Source: Paenibacillus azoreducens (lineage in GTDB: Bacteria > Bacillota > Bacilli > Paenibacillales > Paenibacillaceae). From it: DNA of 64,000 nt. The stretch covers positions 7,010,001-7,074,000 of the forward strand of contig NZ_AP025343.1 in assembly GCF_021654775.1 (NCBI RefSeq), in the 5' to 3' direction. Below are positions 7,109 to 16,708 of the stretch, piece by piece. A model generated the notes under the pieces. That model saw nothing but the letters and a program-made list of their open reading frames with translations, had not been told where the DNA came from and ran no database searches. The position numbers and the translations under genes were made by a program. Numbering within the stretch: the stretch's first letter is position 1; each line of letters opens with the position of its first letter.

Positions 7109-9427
7109 CTACTCCTTTATATGTTCGGAAATTTTGATTCGTCCCGCGCCCGAAGTGCCGATGATTGTTGCGATAAGTACCGAGCCTATCATCAGAAGCG
7201 GACTGAACAGGTACGCAGAAAGCGGATTGACCGTAAAATGAAACTTCGACGCCCCAAAGGAGGATATCGCCGCGCCAGCAATCATCTCTCCAAGAGTGTT
7301 AGCCAAAAGCGTACCGAGAACAATTCCGACAATCAGTACGAATACCGAACGCGAAACATACTGCGCCTTCATATCCGAGTTGGTAAAACCGAACGCTTTC
7401 ATGACGGCAATGGAATATCTGTCTTTTGCGACAAGCATTTTCATAAACAACAGCGTAACCAATACCGTTATAATCAACGCGACGACAATTGCAGATTTGG
7501 ACGCCTTGCCGACGGAGCTTAATGTCGAACCGTATGTCTGAGCCATATATTCATCAATGTCCGAAACCTTTGCATAATCAAACCTTTTCGCATATTCTGA
7601 AACCTTGCTGCCGATAAGGATTGGATCCGAAAGCTCGGCATAGATCACGTACCACATTGTGTTCGCCGAATGGTCGGTGAACACAGCCTTTGCCGTTTTG
7701 CCTCCGTTGGTAATGTCGGAATAAATGCCGCTTACCGTGAGATTTTTTTCCTTCCCCTCAATCACCAGTGTAATGGTTTCGCCGACCTTTTTGCTCAGCT
7801 CATTGGCGTTCATAGCCGAAAGCGCAATTTCGTCCTCTGCGGCGGGTGCTCTGCCCTCAGAATATACTAGAGGGAATATGGAATGATCGCCGAGCTCAAT
7901 TTTCAACCTTTCCTCCAAACCGTCTTTCGTCTTTGTTTTGAATGTTTTTGTCGTAAGCACAGCATACTTGGAAACGGCACTGTCGCTGCTCATCGTTTTT
8001 ATAATTTCAGCGGCCTTTTCAGGCATATTGTCGGTCTGCTGAATGTCTATGCGCATATCGCTGTTGCCGATCCCCATATATTTGATGAAGCTTTTGGAGG
8101 AAATCGTGTTGTGCAGGTTCTGCGGAACAATAATGATAAATGCCGAAATCATCAGCACTGCAAGCATTGTAGCGTAAAGTTTTTTTCTTGCCAGAACATC
8201 TTTGACACCGAGAAAAATATTTGTATTAAACATTCTGTTTCCGCTCAGATTAAAACGCTTTGCGCCCGTGGTCTTTTCTTGTGAAGTGCCAAAGCGGATG
8301 GCCTCGGCGGCAGATATTTTCCGAAAGCGTCTCAGCACTCCGTTGACATAGGCAATCATTGCAAGGAATACAAGCAGTATGCCGATGATACCGAACAACA
8401 AGGCAAAAGAGGAATTTTTGCTTTCACCCATATGAAGCCGGATATTTGCAAGAAGCATCCCTTTGAACGCAAAAGAAAGTGCAAACCCGAGAACACAGCC
8501 TACCGCCGATATCGCCGCGTACTTCGCTAGATAAATCTTCTTTATGTAGGAGATCCGCAGCCCGATTGCCTTCATAACGCCAATTTCGCGGTAATCGTCT
8601 TCGACCTTCGCAAGGAGCGTAAAGCGTATGCACATCAATGCGATTGCAACGACAAGCACGCTTACAAGGAGGATGACCCCAATCATCATTCCATCGGATA
8701 TCGCGTTAATCGTTTTGAAAAGCGGATATGTAATCATTGGCCCGTTCGTTTCAAGCCCCGCTGAAGCATAAGCCGTTTCGAATTCGTTGAGCTTCGACAA
8801 ATCCTTTAATCTGAACTCAATCAGATACTCGATACTTCCCAGATTTTTTAGATCCTCGAAATCATGTTTACTGATCAGAAATCTTTTGGAAGAGGCTAGC
8901 ATGGAGTTCATCTGCGAATCTCGAAGAAAACCCGCGACAGTAAATTCCTTCCCGCTTACGATAGCCTTGTCGCCAACCTTTGCGATGCCGTCCTTCATGT
9001 AGCTGATTGGAACATAGAGCTCTCCATCGGAGGCGTTTATGACACGACCTTCAAGATCAAGAAGATAATCGAACTTCTCGCTCTGGATGCTGAACCCATT
9101 ATCCTGAACACTATTGGCAAGCGAACGATCGCCAAATCGAATTTGCGAGCCGTCCATGTTAAGAAATTCAAGCACCTGAAATTCATCGACATTGGAATTT
9201 TGCTCCGCAAAAGCCTGAAGGTGCTCAGAATCGATCTCGCCTGAGTGCATTTGCATAAAATGCGGCGTTTTTGCCGTAGTCATGAGTTCGTTTAGCGCCC
9301 CTGAAAGATTGACGAAGAGGATTGCGGCAAGGGACACAAGCATGGCTGCGGCAGCGACAAATATCGTTGTTGTCAGCGTTATTGCTTTGCTTTTTAGAAT
9401 ATCATTGCGGATTATCCTGTAATACAT
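7109..9427 (-). CDS. FtsX-like ABC transporter permease with two FtsX domains
   Basis: A 772-residue membrane protein. An N-terminal helix (about 15-38) is followed by a large extracytoplasmic domain. FtsX core 1 lies at about 250-375 (EIGVMKAIGLRISYIKKIYL), then a second outside domain, then FtsX core 2 at about 645-765 (SIAVMKAFGFTNSDMKAQYV). This duplicated layout is typical of FtsX/MacB-like exporters of Bacillota. It pairs with the ATPase whose gene starts 4 nt downstream. AGAGGTGACTT precedes ATG. The TetR gene 34 nt upstream on the same strand is the likely regulator. Confidence 0.83.
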   Translation of the reverse strand: MYYRIIRNDILKSKAITLTTTIFVAAAAMLVSLAAILFVNLSGALNELMTTAKTPHFMQMHSGEIDSEHLQAFAEQNSNVDEFQVLEFLNMDGSQIRFGDRSLANSVQDNGFSIQSEKFDYLLDLEGRVINASDGELYVPISYMKDGIAKVGDKAIVSGKEFTVAGFLRDSQMNSMLASSKRFLISKHDFEDLKNLGSIEYLIEFRLKDLSKLNEFETAYASAGLETNGPMITYPLFKTINAISDGMMIGVILLVSVLVVAIALMCIRFTLLAKVEDDYREIGVMKAIGLRISYIKKIYLAKYAAISAVGCVLGFALSFAFKGMLLANIRLHMGESKNSSFALLFGIIGILLVFLAMIAYVNGVLRRFRKISAAEAIRFGTSQEKTTGAKRFNLSGNRMFNTNIFLGVKDVLARKKLYATMLAVLMISAFIIIVPQNLHNTISSKSFIKYMGIGNSDMRIDIQQTDNMPEKAAEIIKTMSSDSAVSKYAVLTTKTFKTKTKDGLEERLKIELGDHSIFPLVYSEGRAPAAEDEIALSAMNANELSKKVGETITLVIEGKEKNLTVSGIYSDITNGGKTAKAVFTDHSANTMWYVIYAELSDPILIGSKVSEYAKRFDYAKVSDIDEYMAQTYGSTLSSVGKASKSAIVVALIITVLVTLLFMKMLVAKDRYSIAVMKAFGFTNSDMKAQYVSRSVFVLIVGIVLGTLLANTLGEMIAGAAISSFGASKFHFTVNPLSAYLFSPLLMIGSVLIATIIGTSGAGRIKISEHIKE

Positions 9428-9461
9428 AAGTCACCTCTGTTTTCGAGCTTTTTCCCCCGAA

Positions 9462-10109
9462 CTATTCATCGACTCCCCTATTACCGTTGCCAAACACCTT
9501 CATGATGTGCATCAAGCTCCCGCTTTCGGCTCCAAGCAGCCTTTCGATGTTGAAGACAAATGCCTGTATGCGTAAAACACGCTCTTCATTCGTCATTTGA
9601 ACCATATCGTCATCAAAAACGGTATTCGCATAAATCACAACCATTTCCATGCATTCATATGGGAACGGCGTGTTGAACAATCCCTGCTCTAAGCCCTCAC
9701 GGATGATTCCCGTCAGGATCGGCGTAACGCCATTGATGATGACCTTTTGTATTTTCTGATGCATAAGCGCGTTCTGAGGTTTGTGAATGTGATCCATAAT
9801 TTCATTGCTGCTTCCGCCGCTTATATTCAGTGCCATAACAACGTGGATAATCCGCTCGACTACGGGGATGCTCTTGTCTGCGGCAATTTCCTCCGCCGCA
9901 CCTAAAAGTCGAACATTATACCGCTCTATTAGCGCGTCCATAATATCCTCCTTCGACTTGAAGTGATGATACAATGTTCCCCGTGCAATTCCGACCTTTT
10001 CGAGAATATCGTTTGTACTTGTGCCGTCAAAACCCTTCTGGCTGAAAAGCTCATCCGCCGCATCAAGTACTTCATTCCTGCGTTCCTCCGCTTTTTTTAC
10101 GACTCTCAT
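9462..10109 (-). CDS. TetR/AcrR-family regulator of the FtsX/ATPase exporter
   Basis: A 215-residue cytosolic repressor. The N-terminal helix-turn-helix reads AADELFSQKGFDGTSTNDIL then GIARGTLYHHFKSKEDIMDAL (about residues 15-57), followed by an all-helical ligand domain of about 150 residues. The start at 10109 is decided by AAAGGAGGGCATAAAA; the frame is open further upstream but without a better site. It is first in an operon with the exporter genes. A promoter (TTGACA-16-TACCAT) and a 15-bp imperfect palindrome lie just upstream, consistent with autorepression relieved by a transported compound. Confidence 0.83.
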   Translation of the reverse strand: MRVVKKAEERRNEVLDAADELFSQKGFDGTSTNDILEKVGIARGTLYHHFKSKEDIMDALIERYNVRLLGAAEEIAADKSIPVVERIIHVVMALNISGGSSNEIMDHIHKPQNALMHQKIQKVIINGVTPILTGIIREGLEQGLFNTPFPYECMEMVVIYANTVFDDDMVQMTNEERVLRIQAFVFNIERLLGAESGSLMHIMKVFGNGNRGVDE

Positions 10110-10129
10110 TTTTATGCCCTCCTTTAAAC

Positions 10130-10178
10130 GACCGACTGCCTGTCTATTAAATGGTAGCATGTTATTTTTTGATGTCAA
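10130..10178 (-). promoter_or_regulatory. Promoter and likely TetR operator of the exporter operon
   Basis: The minus strand carries TTGACA at 10178-10173 and TACCAT at 10156-10151, 16 nt apart. Just downstream at 10130-10144 lies GACAGGCAGTCGGTC, a 15-bp imperfect palindrome with half-sites GAC.G.C / G.C.GTC. The position at the start of transcription fits repressor binding. Confidence 0.55.
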
Positions 10179-10230
10179 CAATGTTCTAAACGTCGCCAAT
10201 AAAATGCACATTACAAACACCAATAAAATA

Positions 10231-10345
10231 ACCCCACAAAGAGTATCGGAAAGAAGTAAGGGCGCCCTTCAAAGAGAGGCGCTTTTGCGGAGCAAAAGTA
10301 CTGAGTGAAGCCTATGCTTCGCTGCTTATTCCAAATACTTTGCGG
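10231..10345. repeat. Dispersed repeat B, long copy
   Basis: It begins AATAACCCCACAAAG and ends ACTTTGCGGGGACCCC; the termini are complementary (CCCCaCAAAG / CTTTGcGGGG). It contains CCTATGCTTCG-TGCTTATTCC as in the other copies, plus about 55 extra bp including the hairpin CGCTTTTGCGGAGCAAAAG. Other copies are at 12238, 44413 and 55272. Confidence 0.7.
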
Positions 10346-10378
10346 GGACCCCGGAAGTTTATACTCGATATGTTAAAA

Positions 10379-10408
10379 AAAGCCCGGACCGCATGAGGTC
10401 GAGCTTTC
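10379..10408 (-). terminator. Terminator of the chemoreceptor gene
   Basis: On the minus strand AAGCTCGACC pairs with GGTCCGGGCTT across a short loop and is followed by TTTTTT. It lies between the chemoreceptor stop codon and repeat B. Confidence 0.7.
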
Positions 10409-10411
10409 ATG

Positions 10412-10452
10412 ATGGAGGCGATCCATGGCTGTACAAAACCACAATTCCCCGC
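10412..10452. repeat. Dispersed structured repeat A, copy 1
   Basis: It starts ATGGAGGCGATCC and holds the family core ATGGCTGTACAAAACCACA. It abuts the chemoreceptor terminator. Compare copies at 17878, 20568, 24204 and 25519. Confidence 0.65.
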
Positions 10453-10515
10453 TGCGTGTTATTGAGATTGTTTCAGAAGGTGCATGGGTACCGTATGGCA
10501 CACGTTCTATTCATT

Positions 10516-12210
10516 TTATACTTTAAACTTCATCACGAGAGCTTCCAAGCTTCGGGAATCTTTGCTAAGCAAGTCCGTAAGTGAAGCTACCTCCTGAACC
10601 AAGGAGCTTTGCTTTGCAGTCATATCGTTCACTGCTTTAACTCCGGTAAGCGATTCTTCAGCTATAGTTGCCATTTCGGTAACAGATGCTGCAATTTCTT
10701 CAGAGCCTGCCGCCATTTGTTCGCTAACAGCGGAAACCTCCTGAACTTGCCAGGCCACTTTCTGAGTGGATTTCAAAATGTTTTCAAATGATTCAATCGC
10801 TTCTTCCATCTTCTTTTGCCCCGTCAATACTTCATTCGTCACTTGCTGCATCGCATGTTCAGTTTCTTGAGAATCTTTCATAATATCTTGCAGCAATCCG
10901 AATATTTGCCCTGCTGAGGCAGAGGAATGCTCCGCCAGTTTCCGGATTTCGCCGGCCACTACAGAAAAACCTCTTCCATGTTCGCCTGCTCTTGCCGCTT
11001 CAATGGAAGCATTTAACGAAAGCAAATTCGTTTGATTCGATATTTCCGTGATGGCACTAACAATTTTCTCAATATGAGAAGAGCGATCTTTCAAATTGGA
11101 TACGATTTCTACCGTTGAACTTACAGAATCGCTAATTTGGGCCATCTGCTTGCTAACTTGCTGTATAAAGTTAACACCGCTTGCTGCCTCTTTCTCCGTC
11201 TCAGTTGCGACATTAGCAAGATCCTCCGCGGATACGGCGATACGCTGCACACCTACAGACATTTCATTGATCGCATGCGAAGCATCCATCGTGCTCTGCA
11301 CTGATGTTGTCGCCCCTTGCTCGATACTGGTTCCCTGTCTCGTAATTTCCTCTGTCGTACTTGCAGTTTCCTTCGTATTTTCAACCAATTTACTGGATGA
11401 ACTCAATACACTGCGGGAGGCATGACGGACATCTTTTATAATGGATTGCAGGGTCTCCAACATAGCATTTAAGGAGTTCGAGATTTCTCCAATCTCATCC
11501 TTGCCGGAGTAATCCAGTCGTCCCGTTAGATCACCCCCGCTCAGCGCAATTTCGGCGATCTTTTCATTGACTAACTTAAGCGGTTTCAACTTCACAAAAA
11601 TTATAATAAATATTGCAAGTAATGCCCCAAATGTAATTATAAGCAAAAGAACAGTTATCGTAAGCATCAGGCTTGCTTTTTGCTTTGCGGCGTTTGCTTC
11701 ATTTTCCGCTCTAGCATTCATCTTCTGTTGAAATTGCTGCAGCGGCTTCGTAATGGTCTTTTTCATAGCATCGTAATTGCTGTCAAACATGAGTTCCCGG
11801 GCTTTGGTAAAATCTTTGTCCGCCACAGCTTTCATTGCCGCATTTTCTGTCTTGACAAGAGTATCCGAAATTTGTTTTGACTGTGATATAAGATCCAGCT
11901 CTTCTTTAGGCGCACCCAATGCAGTTAATCTCTCTACTACATGATCTCTCGTTTTAGTCTCGTTTACTTCCTTCCAGTAGTTGTCATAGTGGACTTTATC
12001 TCCGAACTGCACGAAAGCTCTTGCTTCGTTAGTTAAATAGTCCGAGGAGTTGGCTAAATCGATTCCTAATTGCTTGAATTCCGCTTGCCTTTTTACTGTG
12101 GTGCGTTCCTGCGCTACGCTCTTTTGAAGGCTATAGACACTAACTCCGTTCAGAACCGTCAGAAAAATAAAAGCTCCACTCATCGCTTTAAGCCAGGTAG
12201 AAATCTTCAT
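10516..12210 (-). CDS. Methyl-accepting chemotaxis protein
   Basis: A 564-residue transmembrane receptor. Helix 1 is at about 8-28. An extracytoplasmic four-helix-type domain (about 30-185) contains [17 protein letters not shown], typical of the small-ligand 4HB sensor. Helix 2 is at about 188-212, followed by a HAMP domain and a long coiled-coil signalling domain. The kinase-contact hairpin contains [27 protein letters not shown]. It signals to CheA/CheW to bias flagellar rotation. ATG 12210 is preceded by AAAGGAG at 11 nt; an upstream in-frame start is weaker. Single gene with its own terminator; ligand unknown. Confidence 0.92.
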   Translation of the reverse strand: MKISTWLKAMSGAFIFLTVLNGVSVYSLQKSVAQERTTVKRQAEFKQLGIDLANSSDYLTNEARAFVQFGDKVHYDNYWKEVNETKTRDHVVERLTALGAPKEELDLISQSKQISDTLVKTENAAMKAVADKDFTKARELMFDSNYDAMKKTITKPLQQFQQKMNARAENEANAAKQKASLMLTITVLLLIITFGALLAIFIIIFVKLKPLKLVNEKIAEIALSGGDLTGRLDYSGKDEIGEISNSLNAMLETLQSIIKDVRHASRSVLSSSSKLVENTKETASTTEEITRQGTSIEQGATTSVQSTMDASHAINEMSVGVQRIAVSAEDLANVATETEKEAASGVNFIQQVSKQMAQISDSVSSTVEIVSNLKDRSSHIEKIVSAITEISNQTNLLSLNASIEAARAGEHGRGFSVVAGEIRKLAEHSSASAGQIFGLLQDIMKDSQETEHAMQQVTNEVLTGQKKMEEAIESFENILKSTQKVAWQVQEVSAVSEQMAAGSEEIAASVTEMATIAEESLTGVKAVNDMTAKQSSLVQEVASLTDLLSKDSRSLEALVMKFKV

Positions 12211-12237
12211 TATAAGCCCCACTCCTTTATTATTAAA

Positions 12238-12296
12238 TAACCCCACAAAGTGGAGCCTATGCTTCGATGCTTATTCCAAATACTTTGCGGGGACCC
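12238..12296. repeat. Dispersed repeat B, compact copy
   Basis: AATAACCCCACAAAGTGGAG ... CTTATTCCAAATACTTTGCGGGGACCCCC, about 59 bp, with complementary ends able to form CCCCaCAAAGT/ACTTTGcGGGG. It sits immediately upstream of the chemoreceptor ribosome binding site. The rest of the gap to 12637 is AT-rich with no gene seen. Confidence 0.72.
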
Positions 12297-12637
12297 CCAA
12301 AAAAACTTATAAATTCTATACTGCTAAAAAAGCCCTTATTAGATTTTATCGGTCGACCTTATTCGACAAAAAATAGGTCTTTATATCTATTTTAAAAGAT
12401 ATGGCTGTTAATCCCATTTGAAACTTTAGTATCAAATACGTAGGTTTATGTACTTTTGAAGCTAATAAATATATGCCTCTTAGAACGTTACTGATTTTCT
12501 ATGTGAATCCTTGGTAACGGCCCCTTTTATGAAAAAATGAATAAATTTTTAAATAATTACAATAATGAAGAAGGAGAATCAAAACGAATACATAATAAAA
12601 GATTTAAGAAAGCCAAAACATAGGAGGTTTTTTTATC

Positions 12638-13033
12638 ATGGGCAGAATGGTTCATTTCGAAATTCATGTAAATGATATGGAACGTGCTAAGAAATTTTAT
12701 GGTGAGGTATTTGGATGGACATTTGAGGATTGGAGCGATTATGCTGGAATGCCCTATTTCGGAGCTGTGACGGGCGATGCAAATGAACTGGGAATTAACG
12801 GGGCTTTGATGCAACGTCAAGGCGCTGCCCCAGAATCAGGTCAGGCCTTGAATGGCTATGCATGTACAATGGGAGTGGAAGACTACGATTCTACTGAAAC
12901 CAAAATTCTTAATCTTGGAGGCAAGCTCGCATTGCCAAAGTACGCATTGCCTGGAATGGCATGGCAAGGGTATTATATTGACACTGAGGGGAATACTTTT
13001 GGTATTCACCAGCCGGATAAGAATGCAAAATAG
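12638..13033 (+). CDS. VOC-family (glyoxalase/bleomycin-resistance fold) protein
   Basis: A 131-residue single-domain protein with the VOC fold: MVHFEIHVNDMERAKKFYGEVFGWTFE at the N-terminus and YYIDTEGNTFGIHQ at the C-terminus. These two halves supply His and Glu positions of the metal site in the family. Members include small-molecule lyases, dioxygenases and binding proteins; the substrate cannot be named. AGGAGG lies 10 nt before ATG. It is monocistronic and ends near the hairpin at 13113-13150. Confidence 0.8.
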   Translation: MGRMVHFEIHVNDMERAKKFYGEVFGWTFEDWSDYAGMPYFGAVTGDANELGINGALMQRQGAAPESGQALNGYACTMGVEDYDSTETKILNLGGKLALPKYALPGMAWQGYYIDTEGNTFGIHQPDKNAK

Positions 13034-13112
13034 GATTATTTATGTGTAAAGAAAAACCCGACCGCTTGAGCAATGTCATTAAGATAAGGCGTGGGGCCAA
13101 AAATCAAGGACG

Positions 13113-13150
13113 AGAGCAGGTTATCGAAAAGATAGCCCGCTCTTTTTTTG
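13113..13150 (+). terminator. Terminator downstream of the VOC gene
   Basis: AGAGCaGG..TTATC and GATAgCCCGCTCT form an interrupted stem around GAAAA, followed by TTTTTTT. The following stretch to 13331 shows no gene with a convincing start. Confidence 0.7.
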
Positions 13151-13331
13151 TATAAAAATGAGAAATAGAACTTGACAAGCAGTTGGAAATGTGTGGCGCA
13201 GCCCCTTGGAAAAACGAGGAGGCTACTCCAACGAATGAGTGTGCGAATGCGCTAAAACAAACGCTGACGGTCCATTCACATTATCAATCGGGTAACTGTT
13301 TGTGTTGACAGTAATGATCTGCCGGGTTGAG

Positions 13332-13919
13332 CTAAGCTTTAGCGGGTCTGTAGGTTACCAAGAGGGAACCAACCTTAAGTGTTTTGACGTCCACGAGATG
13401 GAATTCCTTCTGCTCATTAAGATTGTCAAACAAATGCTCACCTACGTTGACCACAACCGGGTGCATGACTATCTGATATTCGTCAATAAGATTTGCGTTT
13501 GCAAGTGACCGCACGAGCGTTGGGCTACCGAAAATAACAATGTCGCCACCGTCACCATTTTTTAGGTCCTTAATTTGCTCTTCTATATTACTGCCGGTCA
13601 ATGGTTTTGGAGCTTCAAATTCTCCCCATTTTAGATTTTCGTGTGGGCGGGCGCTTGTTACAACGAGTTTGTGGGCGTTGTTTATCTTATCACCCAGGCT
13701 TGAACCTCGAGTATTCGGCCACTTTCTAGAGAGGTCTTCGTAGGTTCCACGGCCAAGCAAAATGGTATCCGCTGTCTCGAAAATTTTTAATAGATACTGA
13801 GAACCTTCCTCAATCCCGGCGCTATTTCTCCAGACCGCCCAGTTGGTTTTGTCCTCGCTTGGATCGCCAGTGACAACTCCATTAATTGAACTGTGAATGA
13901 AGAGAATGATTTTACGCAT
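13332..13919 (-). CDS. Dihydrofolate reductase-family (RibD C-terminal fold) protein
   Basis: A 195-residue protein with the DHFR/RibD-C fold. It opens MRKIILFIHSSINGVVTG, has DTILLGRGTYEDL (about residues 50-62) and the NADPH-binding strand GGDIVIFGSPTLVRSLANANLIDEY (about 120-145). These YyaP/YwjB-type proteins are reductases of uncertain substrate and do not replace folate DHFR. AAAGGATGATAGTTT precedes ATG. A 56-codon ORF with a strong ribosome binding site ends 47 nt upstream on the same strand, so the two may be cotranscribed. Confidence 0.82.
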   Translation of the reverse strand: MRKIILFIHSSINGVVTGDPSEDKTNWAVWRNSAGIEEGSQYLLKIFETADTILLGRGTYEDLSRKWPNTRGSSLGDKINNAHKLVVTSARPHENLKWGEFEAPKPLTGSNIEEQIKDLKNGDGGDIVIFGSPTLVRSLANANLIDEYQIVMHPVVVNVGEHLFDNLNEQKEFHLVDVKTLKVGSLLVTYRPAKA

Positions 13920-13966
13920 AAACTATCATCCTTTCTATCTTTGATAATCGTAATTTTGCTTCTCAT

Positions 13967-14137
13967 TTATTTAGACGAAATTAGATTACGATATTCATCG
14001 GTGTATTTGTGCAGGAAGCCCAAATCGGGAAAATAATTTTGTATTAATGAAATTTTGGACGTGGTATATGTGCTTGTCCTTGTTAACTCAGGCTTTAAGT
14101 TCTCAAATAACTGAAGCTCTAATGCTGTTTCGTTCAT
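13967..14137 (-). CDS. Small ORF, 56 residues, unknown function
   Basis: The minus strand at 14137 starts ATG-AAC-GAA and stays open to TAA at 13967. It encodes a soluble peptide beginning MNETALELQLFENLKPEL and ending DEYRNLISSK. AAAAGGAGGCCAAG before the ATG is among the best ribosome binding sites in the region, which is the main reason for calling it. It has no membrane segment or known motif. It lies 47 nt upstream of the DHFR-like gene on the same strand. It could be a genuine small protein or the intact 5' end of a longer gene whose remainder is lost. Confidence 0.5.
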   Translation of the reverse strand: MNETALELQLFENLKPELTRTSTYTTSKISLIQNYFPDLGFLHKYTDEYRNLISSK

Positions 14138-14403
14138 CTTGGCCTCCTTTTGACGGGCGAAACACCCTTTTCACACACGCCACAGAACCGATCGTCTCCA
14201 TTTAATAAGCCACTTATTCGTCTTTAATAAAATGAGAAAGCACTACAACACCTCTTTCGATAAACCTGACAAAGGAAACCGTCCCTCTAAGCATCGGTAT
14301 ACAATAGCACGGAGAACAGGGCAATATCAGATTATTAATGTTTCCCTTCCTCTAATAATGCTATATTTAAGTTAAAAGCGAAATTAATGTGAAGGATGAT
14401 ATC

Positions 14404-15627
14404 ATGTTAGAACCAACACAAGTAAAATCGTTTATACTACATCCCGATAAGTTAATAAGCAATGCTGCAGTTGAATATTTTTCAGAAGGATGTCTTTATG
14501 ATCAAGAGTTGATGCCTCTTCTTATCGAGCGAATGCAGAACACTAAATCATTGGAGCAACTGCATCTTTTTTATGCGGAAAAATTCCCTCAAACGAACAT
14601 GACGCTTGAAGCACTATTCAATTTCCTAGAAAACTCCACTCTGCATATCAACACGAAATTTCAAATCTTTAAAATCATATCTAACAGTGATCTTCAGCTT
14701 CTCGAAGCATTTCAGCACAAACTAAACCTGCTTCCTACAGGATATCAAGAACAGATTGAGCATCGGTTTCAGCTATCTTCGATGACCACATCTACTTTGT
14801 GGGACCAACTTCGAGAATTATGTCTAGACGCAACAGGGAAATATGTTAATGAGTTTAACTATGGGTACGGAATCCTGATCATTCAAGAGATGTCAAAGCG
14901 GTCTGACTTGGATCCCGCAGAAATATTAAGCATCTTGAATCCTGCGAATGAAAGTTATGAGCTGGAGTATGGAATACTGTTGGCAGGCGAGAAAAAGCTG
15001 CACGAAGCAATTCCAGCTCTGGTCAACCTTTTAGGACATGAGGGGGATCTAGTAACCGAAAATGCTGTAACCGCGTTAGTTCGTATTGGTTCCTCCGATG
15101 TGGTAAGTGAGATTGTCTGTAGGTTCCCTAAGGAGAGTTGGGATTTTCGTCTGTTTGCCAGCGATGTACTCGGCCGCTTGAAACAGCCTGAATCGGAAAA
15201 GGTAATTCTAGACCTGTTACCTGTAGAACAAGATCCAACTGTCGCCACTTCGTTGGCTTATGGACTTTGTACATTGCTATCAGTTGAGGGCATCCCATTA
15301 GTTTCACACCAAATTGGACAAGGATATGATAGACTGGTTGACCTAGAAGAATCTCTATATGTCAACTGCATCATGAATAATGTTCACTTACCCGAACTGG
15401 AAAGATATAAACATAAAATAGAGCAAAAAGAAAGAGAACAAGAACTTCTTGCCCGTAAGCAGGAAAATGCCAAACTGGGAAGGAAATTACAAGGGGTAAA
15501 TCCAACTAATACTAATCGATTTGGTCTACCGTCCAACGTCCCGTATGTAGCTCCGGAAAAGGTCGGTAGAAATGACCCCTGTCCCTGCGGAAGTGGTAAA
15601 AAATACAAAAAATGCTGCGGTGCATAG
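14404..15627 (+). CDS. HEAT-like repeat protein with C-terminal SEC-C zinc motif
   Basis: A 407-residue soluble protein. The first ~330 residues are helical and repetitive, with HEAT-like pairs such as [20 protein letters not shown] and [20 protein letters not shown] charged helix rich in Glu/Lys/Gln follows at about 335-365. The last 20 residues hold the SEC-C zinc motif ([18 protein letters not shown]), as at the C-terminus of SecA, where it binds Zn and contacts partners. I chose ATG 14404 (GAAGGATGATATC upstream) over GTG 14389. The function is unknown; the architecture suggests an adaptor that binds protein or RNA. It ends in a perfect 15-bp terminator. Confidence 0.8.
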   Translation: MLEPTQVKSFILHPDKLISNAAVEYFSEGCLYDQELMPLLIERMQNTKSLEQLHLFYAEKFPQTNMTLEALFNFLENSTLHINTKFQIFKIISNSDLQLLEAFQHKLNLLPTGYQEQIEHRFQLSSMTTSTLWDQLRELCLDATGKYVNEFNYGYGILIIQEMSKRSDLDPAEILSILNPANESYELEYGILLAGEKKLHEAIPALVNLLGHEGDLVTENAVTALVRIGSSDVVSEIVCRFPKESWDFRLFASDVLGRLKQPESEKVILDLLPVEQDPTVATSLAYGLCTLLSVEGIPLVSHQIGQGYDRLVDLEESLYVNCIMNNVHLPELERYKHKIEQKEREQELLARKQENAKLGRKLQGVNPTNTNRFGLPSNVPYVAPEKVGRNDPCPCGSGKKYKKCCGA

Positions 15628-15680
15628 AGTAGCATCGATCCCTTTTAGATCTGCACGTTTATTCATCAAATGAGATTCAC

Positions 15681-15717
15681 AAATCAAAAAGACACCTGAC
15701 ATGTGTCTTTTTGATTT
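15681..15717. terminator. Bidirectional terminator, perfect 15-bp stem
   Basis: AAATCAAAAAGACAC and its exact complement flank a 7-nt loop (CTGACAT). It serves the convergent SEC-C and RQC-like genes. Confidence 0.85.
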
Positions 15718-15762
15718 GACTATATGAAGGTGTAGTTTGAGCATTCAAGCTTAAATGAGATG

Positions 15763-16515
15763 CTATCGATGCAGAAGATGACCTTCCATGCAGTTTATAC
15801 ACTCGTTCGGAAAGCGTAAACCTTCACTCGTGTAATATTCAAGATTCGTCTCGTCAAATATAAAAAATCCTCCACATGACTGACACGCCAGAAAAATCGG
15901 GTCTTGTGAGCGAATGATCAGCGATTGAGCCCGCTCGGACAATAACTGCTTCCATTTTTCATCATCCATATCATCGCTCTGTTTCAGGGCTTGAATGACA
16001 TTACGAATTTCAGCCTGCACTTTTTTAAAATCGATACGTTCCCATAAAGTCAAAAATGGAATATACTTTTTATCCCTGGAACATAAAATTTTGTACAAGA
16101 ACAAAAATATCATGCCCCTATTCCGTTCTTTCAAGTACTCCATGTTAAGCGGCGTTACGTTATTTTCCAGCCAGCGATCCCATTCTTGTACGAACTCTTC
16201 AGCTCGCCTTTCTCTCTCGATCGCCCATCCTCGCGGAGTAAATATAATTGTGGGAAGTTTACCATTGAGCTCCGTTTCCAGAAAACCTGTTCGAATCATG
16301 TGATCCACTTTATCCATAATCTGTTCCAATGTAAGGTCTTTATAATAACCATAAGAAGGGTTTCGATCTAAGCCAAGCTCTAGCAGCTTTCGTTCCTTTG
16401 AACCTTTCAAAATTTTTGAAAGAAGCGTCCTTCCGCCTTCGGCAATGATATCGTCCGCAGCTCGCAGAATAGCCCTTAGTTCAGGATCTGGCAATGGTTT
16501 AATGCGTTTTTTCAT
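15763..16515 (-). CDS. RQC-like winged-helix protein with C-terminal zinc ribbon
   Basis: A 250-residue protein. Its first ~90 residues (KPLPDPELRAILRAADDI, then a helix and GYYKDLTLEQIMDKVDHM) resemble the RQC winged-helix domain of RecQ helicases, here without any helicase. The middle is helical and rich in Trp/Arg, and the C-terminus has two Cys pairs (CQSCGG and CINC about 27 residues apart) that look like a zinc ribbon. This matches what is called the RQC-minor family of DNA-binding proteins. GGAGG lies 5 nt before ATG 16515. Probable role: DNA or RNA structure binding; pathway unknown. Confidence 0.62.
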   Translation of the reverse strand: MKKRIKPLPDPELRAILRAADDIIAEGGRTLLSKILKGSKERKLLELGLDRNPSYGYYKDLTLEQIMDKVDHMIRTGFLETELNGKLPTIIFTPRGWAIERERRAEEFVQEWDRWLENNVTPLNMEYLKERNRGMIFLFLYKILCSRDKKYIPFLTLWERIDFKKVQAEIRNVIQALKQSDDMDDEKWKQLLSERAQSLIIRSQDPIFLACQSCGGFFIFDETNLEYYTSEGLRFPNECINCMEGHLLHR

Positions 16516-16708
16516 TAGGCCCTCCACCTCCACGCTCCGGCCTTTCGATAACTAACCAGTACTCATCCGTATAAAAATGTGGGTCCTGGGTCTGATGAGG
16601 GAGCGTATTGTCAAGGCTGTACTTGACACTTTTCTTTTATTCTTCCCCAATAACCCCCTCCCACATCCACTATGTATTTAAGTCCTTATTATTTAGTGGA
16701 TATTAAAA

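Noticed and set aside
12557..12820. 87-codon minus frame over the VOC gene
   Set aside because: It overlaps the clear VOC gene, has no ribosome binding site and no protein-like pattern.
13195..13320. Short plus-strand frame (about 38 codons) after the VOC terminator
   Set aside because: No ribosome binding site and composition not convincing; could be chance.
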